DNA of 64,000 nucleotides from Methanomassiliicoccus sp. (GTDB lineage: Archaea; Thermoplasmatota; Thermoplasmata; Methanomassiliicoccales; Methanomassiliicoccaceae), in assembly GCA_033485155.1 (NCBI GenBank), contig JAWQJJ010000001.1, positions 496,001 to 560,000 on the forward strand. The letters are read 5' to 3'. Under the pieces are notes generated by a model that had not been told where the DNA came from, searched no databases, and worked only from the letters and a program-made list of their open reading frames with translations. Made by a program: the position numbers and the translations under genes. Of this stretch, positions 59,592-64,000 are shown one piece after another. How positions within the stretch are numbered: position 1 is the stretch's first letter; the number at the start of each line of letters is the position of its first letter.

Positions 59592-60011
59592 GTGTCGATG
59601 ACGAGCAAGGCGAGAACCGACAAGATCGTAAGGTCGGAGGACGAATGGCGGAGACTGCTGACGCCAGTGCAGTTCGGGATCCTGCGCAAGGAGGGTACCG
59701 AGCCCGCTTTCCAGAACGAGTACTGGGATAATCATGAGGAGGGGACTTACAAGTGCGCGGGCTGCGGCCTGCCGTTGTTCTCTTCTCGGGACAAGTTCGA
59801 GTCGGGCACCGGCTGGCCCAGCTTCACCCGCCCCCTTGCCGATGACGTTGTGGAGTTCGAGCCGGATAACAAGTTTGGCATGAGGCGTACCGCGGTGAAG
59901 TGCGCGCGGTGCGATGGCCATCTCGGCCACGTGTTCGACGACGGTCCACCTCCTGCCCGCACTCGCTACTGCATGAACTCGGGATCGCTAGAGTTCGAGC
60001 CAGAGCGGTGA
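59592..60011 (+). CDS. msrB: Peptide-methionine (R)-S-oxide reductase
   Basis: 139 residues. The start is GTG 59592, 5 bases after GAGGAG; ATG 59598 is the alternative. Zinc cysteines are Cys55/Cys58 (CAGCGLPLF) and Cys104/Cys107 (CARCDGHLGH), the SGTGWPSF segment is intact, and the catalytic Cys127 lies in RYCMNSGSLEF. It repairs methionine-R-sulfoxide in proteins. The 3' end overlaps the convergent HAD gene by 46 bases. Confidence 0.95.
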   Translation: MSMTSKARTDKIVRSEDEWRRLLTPVQFGILRKEGTEPAFQNEYWDNHEEGTYKCAGCGLPLFSSRDKFESGTGWPSFTRPLADDVVEFEPDNKFGMRRTAVKCARCDGHLGHVFDDGPPPARTRYCMNSGSLEFEPER

Positions 60012-60646
60012 CCGGGGGGAGGGAAGAGCGCGCCGGCGACCTCCCGCAGGTCAGTGAAGGTGCGGTGCTGACGTCCCTTGCGCCCGAGCATGGTATCGAG
60101 ACGCGATCCACGCACGGCGAAGGCGAGGTCGGCGGATAGCGCGGCCCACAGATCGGAGGTGCCGTCGCCGATGTACACCACCCGGCGGCCCAGGGCCCGC
60201 TCCGTCAGCACTTTGTCCTCCTTGAAGTTACTCGCCCCCGGGTTCCTCAGGGGAGGGAAGCGGAAGCGAACGCCGTGTCCCTCATCGGTCACCTCCGGAG
60301 CGACGATCTCGACCGAACTCCAGCCGACGGCCGCCATGAAGTGCCGGATGTAGAAGTCCATTCCTGCGCTGGTGATAGTGAAGGTGGCATCATGGGCGAT
60401 GCACCCCTCGATTAGGTCATCGAGCCCGGGGCGGGGGACGACCACCTGGTCGAGCTCCGTCAGCATGGCGTCGCGGGAGATGGAGATCATCTCAAACTGC
60501 ATCCCCATGCTCTGCTCGATGGTGACCTTTCCCTGCTCCAGAAGGCGCTCGACAGCCCTCCAGTCTCCTGCGGCGTGGTGGTCCAGGATATACTCGGCGG
60601 TGTCGATGAGGGTGATGGTGCCATCGAAGTCGCAGAGCACGCTCAT
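59966..60646 (-). CDS. HAD-IB phosphatase (MtnX/SerB-like)
   Basis: 226 residues from MSVLCDFDGTITLIDTAEYI; ATG 60688 would add 14 Gly/Asp-rich residues. The HAD motifs are DFDGT (nucleophile and acid), TITSAGMDFYIR (motif II Ser/Thr), the Lys in NFKEDKVL and YIGDGTSDLWAA (final Asp pair). The size and the order match MtnX-like phosphatases (methionine salvage) and phosphoserine phosphatase. The pattern DAMLTELDQVVVPRPGL after the small cap favours MtnX-like, but the substrate is unproven. It ends inside msrB. Confidence 0.75.
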   Translation of the reverse strand: MSVLCDFDGTITLIDTAEYILDHHAAGDWRAVERLLEQGKVTIEQSMGMQFEMISISRDAMLTELDQVVVPRPGLDDLIEGCIAHDATFTITSAGMDFYIRHFMAAVGWSSVEIVAPEVTDEGHGVRFRFPPLRNPGASNFKEDKVLTERALGRRVVYIGDGTSDLWAALSADLAFAVRGSRLDTMLGRKGRQHRTFTDLREVAGALFPPPGHRSGSNSSDPEFMQ

Positions 60647-60809
60647 CCCGCCAGGGCGATCATCCCCCGGCCCTCCATCCGAACCCATCGGCCCCCTATC
60701 CAGGTCACCGCTAATAAAGATTGGACATCTGCGGTTGGTCGAAGGCCGAGGGCTGGGACGAACGACCCTTAATTACTACCTCTACCAGTAATTTCTTCGA
60801 GGGATCCGC

Positions 60810-62174
60810 TTGTTGATCAAGAAGGTCAAGGCCGAGGGATTGGCTCACCTCTCGTACCTGGTGGGCTCGGACGGTAGGGCCGCGGTGATCGACCCCCGCC
60901 GCGATTGCCATGTGTACCTGGATATCGCCGACGGGGAGAAGCTGAGGATCACGCACATCCTAGAAACGCACCGCAACGAGGACTACGTGACCGGCTCGCG
61001 GGAGCTGGCCTCGATGACCGGAGCGGCCATACTTCACGGCGATAACGCATTCGGCTACGGTCAGCCGGTCCGGGAGGGCGACACGATCGACCTCGGTCAG
61101 GCGGTTCTCAAGGCCCTTGCCACTCCCGGGCATACTCTCGACAGCATGTCCTATGTTCTCTACGACCGCTCGGCCGGACCCCAGCCGGTAGGGGTGTTCA
61201 CGGGGGACGCCCTGTTCGTGGGTGAGGTCGGGCGGACCGATCTCTTCGGCGAGGAGCGCATCGGGCAGATGGCGCCCCTGCTGTTCGATTCTCTGCACGA
61301 CAAGCTCCTCTCCCTGGGGGAGGGGACCATAATCTATCCGGCCCACGGAGCGGGCTCTGCCTGCGGAGGTAGCATATCTGATCGCGAGGAAAGCACCATC
61401 GGCCTGGAGATGGCTCAAAACAAAGCTCTCACGATCGGGAGCAGGGAAGCGTTCGTGGCCATGAAGAAGGCGGAGGTGATGGAGAAGCCGTACTACTTCG
61501 CCCGGATGGAGGAGATCAACCTGGCCGGGCAGCCGGTGCTGGGCTCCCTGCCCCGTCCACCCCAGCTGTCTCCCGGGGAGTTCGAGCGGCTCATTGGCGC
61601 CGGAGCGGCGGTCCTGGACGTTCGGGCCCCCACCTCCTTTGCCGGCGGCCACATTGAAGGTTCTGTCAGCATCCCCCGGGAGGTCCTGCCCAGTTACGCA
61701 GGATGGGTCCTCGAGTACGGCAGGCCGATCGTGCTGGTCACCGACGGTCCGGAGGAGGTGTCCGAGGTCGTGCGCATGCTGATACGCATCGGCTATGACG
61801 ATATCATCGGTCACCTGGGGGAGGGGATGGAGGGGTGGGCCAAGAGAGGGCTGCCGATAGCAAGCTTCCCCCTTGTCACCCCGACAGAGCTCCATGGCAT
61901 GCTTGGCCGGGAAGAGAACATCCTAGTCCTCGACGTGCGCACGGAGAAGGAGTGGAGGGCGGAGCGGGTGGAACGTTCGATGCACATCTTCGCCGGTTAC
62001 CTCAGGGACCGTATCGACGAGGTCCCTCGGGGTACGAGGGTGGCGGTGATGTGCTCGTCCGGTCTGAGGGGAAGCCTGGGAGCGGGCATTTTGCAGGATG
62101 CCGGCTATGAGGTGCTCAATATTCTGGGAGGGACAGGAGGGTGGAAGAAGGCGGGCTTGCCATTGGAGAAATGA
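60810..62174 (+). CDS. Metallo-beta-lactamase-fold protein with two rhodanese domains
   Basis: 454 residues from a TTG start. The first 240 residues follow the persulfide dioxygenase-like MBL pattern (AVIDPRRDCHVYLDIADGEK, PGHTLDSMSYVL, TGDALFVGEVGRTDLFG, IYPAHG). The metal motif THxHxDH reads THRNEDYV here, so His to Asn and His to Tyr changes occur. Two rhodanese domains follow (ILVLDVRTEKEWRAERV in the second); only the second has the catalytic Cys (VMCSSGLRG). It probably handles persulfides or thiosulfate-type sulfur. Start SD is weak and a TATA-like TTAATTACTACC lies near 60770. Confidence 0.75.
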   Translation: MLIKKVKAEGLAHLSYLVGSDGRAAVIDPRRDCHVYLDIADGEKLRITHILETHRNEDYVTGSRELASMTGAAILHGDNAFGYGQPVREGDTIDLGQAVLKALATPGHTLDSMSYVLYDRSAGPQPVGVFTGDALFVGEVGRTDLFGEERIGQMAPLLFDSLHDKLLSLGEGTIIYPAHGAGSACGGSISDREESTIGLEMAQNKALTIGSREAFVAMKKAEVMEKPYYFARMEEINLAGQPVLGSLPRPPQLSPGEFERLIGAGAAVLDVRAPTSFAGGHIEGSVSIPREVLPSYAGWVLEYGRPIVLVTDGPEEVSEVVRMLIRIGYDDIIGHLGEGMEGWAKRGLPIASFPLVTPTELHGMLGREENILVLDVRTEKEWRAERVERSMHIFAGYLRDRIDEVPRGTRVAVMCSSGLRGSLGAGILQDAGYEVLNILGGTGGWKKAGLPLEK

Positions 62175-62396
62175 GAAAGTGTGCTCCGAGCTAGCATGTT
62201 TCACTTAAGTTTATTTATGAAGTGTAAGGGGCATGCTTAAAATCGAAAAAAAATGGCAATATTTGGTCATTATAATCATCATTCTCGTAACAATGTTCTA
62301 TTTAACAGCCTTTAGAAACAAAATATGTAACATTGTTGCGGTTTCTAAACAACAAGGATTAAATATTGTAAAACCAGTTAAGAAAATAGGGATTAT
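62175..62396 (+). promoter_or_regulatory. AT-rich promoter of the methyltransferase gene with paired operators
   Basis: This 220-base spacer is the most AT-rich part of the window. Two copies of the palindrome AACAWTGTT occur, AACAATGTT at 62289-62297 and AACATTGTT at 62329-62337, both preceded by GT, with centres 40 bases apart. A TATA-like TTAAATATT lies at about 62356-62364, about 35-40 bases before the ATG. The two sites fit dimers on the same face of the DNA. Confidence 0.55.
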
Positions 62397-63512
62397 ATGG
62401 GCTACGAGGAAATATTTCCGCCATATGACATGGAGTGGCATGCGCATGCCACCAAGCGCTTTGCGAATCCCTTCGTTGACAACAAGTATGACAGGGTAGA
62501 TGTTGACCCGGTCATGCTGTCCCATGCGGCTATCGCATGCGGTTACACGATTAGGGATTTCTACGAGAAGCCTGAGCTGGGCATACACTGCCTGGCCTAC
62601 ATCTACCAGATGTACGACCTGCTACCGGTCACTCACTGGTTCTACTCGACCCCTTGGCTCAAGGAGCTGGGGATGGAGCTGACCCAGAAGGACACCCTTC
62701 CTCCAATCGCCGAGACTCCCATCATCAGCGAGCCCGGCCAGGTGGATGACCTTGAGGTGCCCGACGAGAAGGCCATCAGGAACGGTTACACCTACCCGCA
62801 GTACCAGAGGCTGTACTCTTACGTCCAGAAGAACCTACCGCAGACCTTCGTCCCGATCGCTTACGGTTTCGATCCGGTCGGAGAGGCCTCCCACATCTGC
62901 GGCGTCGAGAACTTCATCATGTGGACCTTCACTGAGCCCGAGGCGGCCCAGAAGCTGCTGAAGAAGTTCACCGACACCGCCATCGAGGGCGCGCTGTGCA
63001 CCGCTAAGGACTATGGCATGGCCATGCTCGTCCTGGGTTCCGTCCTGGCGAACAACGATATCTTCTCTGACGAGGCTGTCCGTGAGTACTCCGTCAACAA
63101 CATGCGGTACTACATCGACAAGTGCTTCAGGGGAGGCGCTGGCCCGCAGATCTTCTACCACTGCTGCGGTAACCACGAGACCGACTACAAGGAGTTCCAC
63201 AACCTTATCTGGTCCCCCTTCACCGTGTTCCACATCGGGTACAAGGGCCGTGAGGTCTTCCCGACCGAACTGCTGAAGAAGGAGTTCGGGAACAAGGCCA
63301 CCATCATGGGCTCGGTCGACACCAAGCTGATGATCAACCCCAACCCGAAGGCGGTTTACGATCAGGCTGCGGCCTCCGTTAAGGCTGGACGCGACAGCCC
63401 CAGGGGATACATCCTGGGCTGCGCTTGCGAATGCCCCATGTACACGCTCCCCGGCAACATCCTGGCCATGACCAGGGCGGCTGCGGACCACGGGACGTAT
63501 GGGAAGTTCTGA
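62397..63512 (+). CDS. Methylcobamide:CoM methyltransferase-like protein (MtaA/MtbA, URO-D fold)
   Basis: 371 residues from MGYEEIFPPYDMEWHAHATK. The URO-D fold family includes MtaA, MtbA and MtsA, which move a methyl group from a corrinoid protein to coenzyme M. The zinc ligands are suggested by IFYHCCGNHETD (His-x-Cys) and LGCACECPMYTLPGNIL near the C-terminus. Codon use is strongly biased, as for a highly expressed gene. No corrinoid protein is adjacent. The precise substrate (methanol, methylamine, methylthiol or methoxylated aromatics) cannot be told. The next gene starts 10 bases later. Confidence 0.75.
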   Translation: MGYEEIFPPYDMEWHAHATKRFANPFVDNKYDRVDVDPVMLSHAAIACGYTIRDFYEKPELGIHCLAYIYQMYDLLPVTHWFYSTPWLKELGMELTQKDTLPPIAETPIISEPGQVDDLEVPDEKAIRNGYTYPQYQRLYSYVQKNLPQTFVPIAYGFDPVGEASHICGVENFIMWTFTEPEAAQKLLKKFTDTAIEGALCTAKDYGMAMLVLGSVLANNDIFSDEAVREYSVNNMRYYIDKCFRGGAGPQIFYHCCGNHETDYKEFHNLIWSPFTVFHIGYKGREVFPTELLKKEFGNKATIMGSVDTKLMINPNPKAVYDQAAASVKAGRDSPRGYILGCACECPMYTLPGNILAMTRAAADHGTYGKF

Positions 63513-63522
63513 GGTGAGCCAA

Positions 63523-63969
63523 ATGGATGCAAAGTTCTCTGCTAACGCCAAGGACCTGCTGGGGAAGAGGGGCCTGAAGGAGGCCGATGTCGCGGACGTC
63601 ATCAAGACCGCGGAGACCTCCCACAGGAAGATCACCGACGGTAAGGTCAGCATCGCCAAGAAGCGCATCGGCGAGGTCACCATCTACGCCGTCTACGACA
63701 GCCACGGCAACGTCGAGTCCGCATACTCTCACCGCATGGTGCTGGGCGAGCCTGTGAAGACCACCGACGAGCCCGAGGTCACCAAGTGGGAGTGCGTGCA
63801 CTGCAAGGAGAAGGCTATCGCTGGGACCGTCAACATGACCTATATGGGCATCACCAGGTCCGGACCGGCGGTCGTCTGCCAGAAGTGCGGCGACTCCTGG
63901 GTCGAGGAATACCTCGCCACCAAGACCATCGCGGCGGCCGAAGGGCTGTTCGAGAAGAAGAAGGCGTAA
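63523..63969 (+). CDS. DUF7479/DVU_1557-like redox protein with zinc-ribbon cysteines
   Basis: 148 residues from MDAKFSANAKDLLGKRGLKE; GAGGTGAG lies just upstream. The C-terminal part has CVHCKEK and CQKCGDS, a treble-clef/zinc-ribbon pair, and the middle segment (AKKRIGEVTIYAVYDSHGNV then ESAYSHRMVLGE) matches small redox proteins found beside methyltransferase or aldehyde genes in anaerobes. It is co-transcribed with the URO-D methyltransferase and shares its strong codon bias. It could reactivate the corrinoid or carry electrons (inference). The gene ends 31 bases before the window edge. Confidence 0.65.
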   Translation: MDAKFSANAKDLLGKRGLKEADVADVIKTAETSHRKITDGKVSIAKKRIGEVTIYAVYDSHGNVESAYSHRMVLGEPVKTTDEPEVTKWECVHCKEKAIAGTVNMTYMGITRSGPAVVCQKCGDSWVEEYLATKTIAAAEGLFEKKKA

Positions 63970-64000
63970 ACCTCTTTCGGCCGCACTGCGGCCCCTTTCA

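Noticed and set aside
62233-62499. Open frame encoding a hydrophobic peptide (MLKIEKKWQYLVIIIIILVT) before the methyltransferase
   Set aside because: The hydrophobic run comes from a T-rich promoter region, the frame runs into the methyltransferase gene out of phase, and the TATA box and operators lie inside it. A weak AAGGGG precedes its ATG, so it is not excluded, but promoter use explains the sequence better.
1-64000. CRISPR arrays, tRNA or rRNA genes, insertion sequences
   Set aside because: I found no regularly spaced direct repeats, no tRNA T-loop pattern in intergenic regions, no rRNA-like sequence and no transposase.

Overview
This window looks like the chromosome of a GC-rich methanogenic archaeon, most probably a Methanomassiliicoccales-type member of the Thermoplasmatota (inference). 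The reasons are a coenzyme M biosynthesis cluster (cysteate synthase, ComD, ComE, methanogenesis marker 16), a MtaA/MtbA-like methyltransferase of the uroporphyrinogen-decarboxylase fold, a vorCBA 2-oxoacid:ferredoxin oxidoreductase, a CooT-CooC-CooS carbon monoxide dehydrogenase cluster, and promoters that look archaeal (AT-rich TATA boxes about 25-35 bases before starts, with very short leaders). Many accessory genes have a bacterial flavour (Tam, OtsB1-like trehalose protein, TetR regulators), suggesting transfer. I saw no rRNA, tRNA, CRISPR array or insertion sequence.

Layout. 1-4.9 kb: regulators, a CPBP membrane protease, Tam, a Na+/H+ antiporter and a metal-binding HMA protein. 4.8-11.6 kb: a TetR gene with a perfect palindromic operator, then a tightly coupled four-gene operon (pyruvyl transferase, reductase-ligase fusion, ATC-hydrolase-like protein, Fe-S GMC oxidoreductase) that I cannot assign to a known pathway. 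11.8-16.3 kb: CARF-like regulator, amt-glnK, flippase. 16.5-22.2 kb: coenzyme M cluster in which an ABC-type ATPase, a HypB/CooC-like GTPase and a 4Fe-4S protein sit between cysteate synthase and ComDE, with marker 16 convergent. 22.3-31.4 kb: alcohol dehydrogenase-like protein, two tiny membrane proteins, a 1331-residue HAD/OtsB/GH65 trehalose protein, a zinc-ribbon transglutaminase-like protein and a PKD surface protein. 31.5-39.2 kb: a giant Fe-S nuclease/RNase H/helicase, an F420:NADP-reductase-like protein and cooTCS. 39.3-52.4 kb: a 46-residue zinc-finger protein, nitroreductase, CPA2 antiporter, several regulators, a NifX-like protein with a structured leader, DUF1638, M32 carboxypeptidase and a frameshifted CPBP-like gene. 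52.5-64 kb: an XRE-cupin/acyl-CoA synthetase/hydrolase operon, vorCBA, MsrB, an MBL-rhodanese protein and the methyltransferase with a DUF7479-like redox partner.

How it fits together. The metabolic genes concern one-carbon and redox chemistry under anoxia: coenzyme M is made from phosphoserine through cysteate, the methyltransferase would transfer methyl groups to it, Vor and CODH exchange electrons with ferredoxin, and MsrB, flavin reductase-like, nitroreductase and MBL-rhodanese proteins deal with oxidant or sulfur stress. The best candidates for undescribed biology are the ATPase/GTPase/Fe-S trio in the coenzyme M operon and the 5.7-11.6 kb operon.
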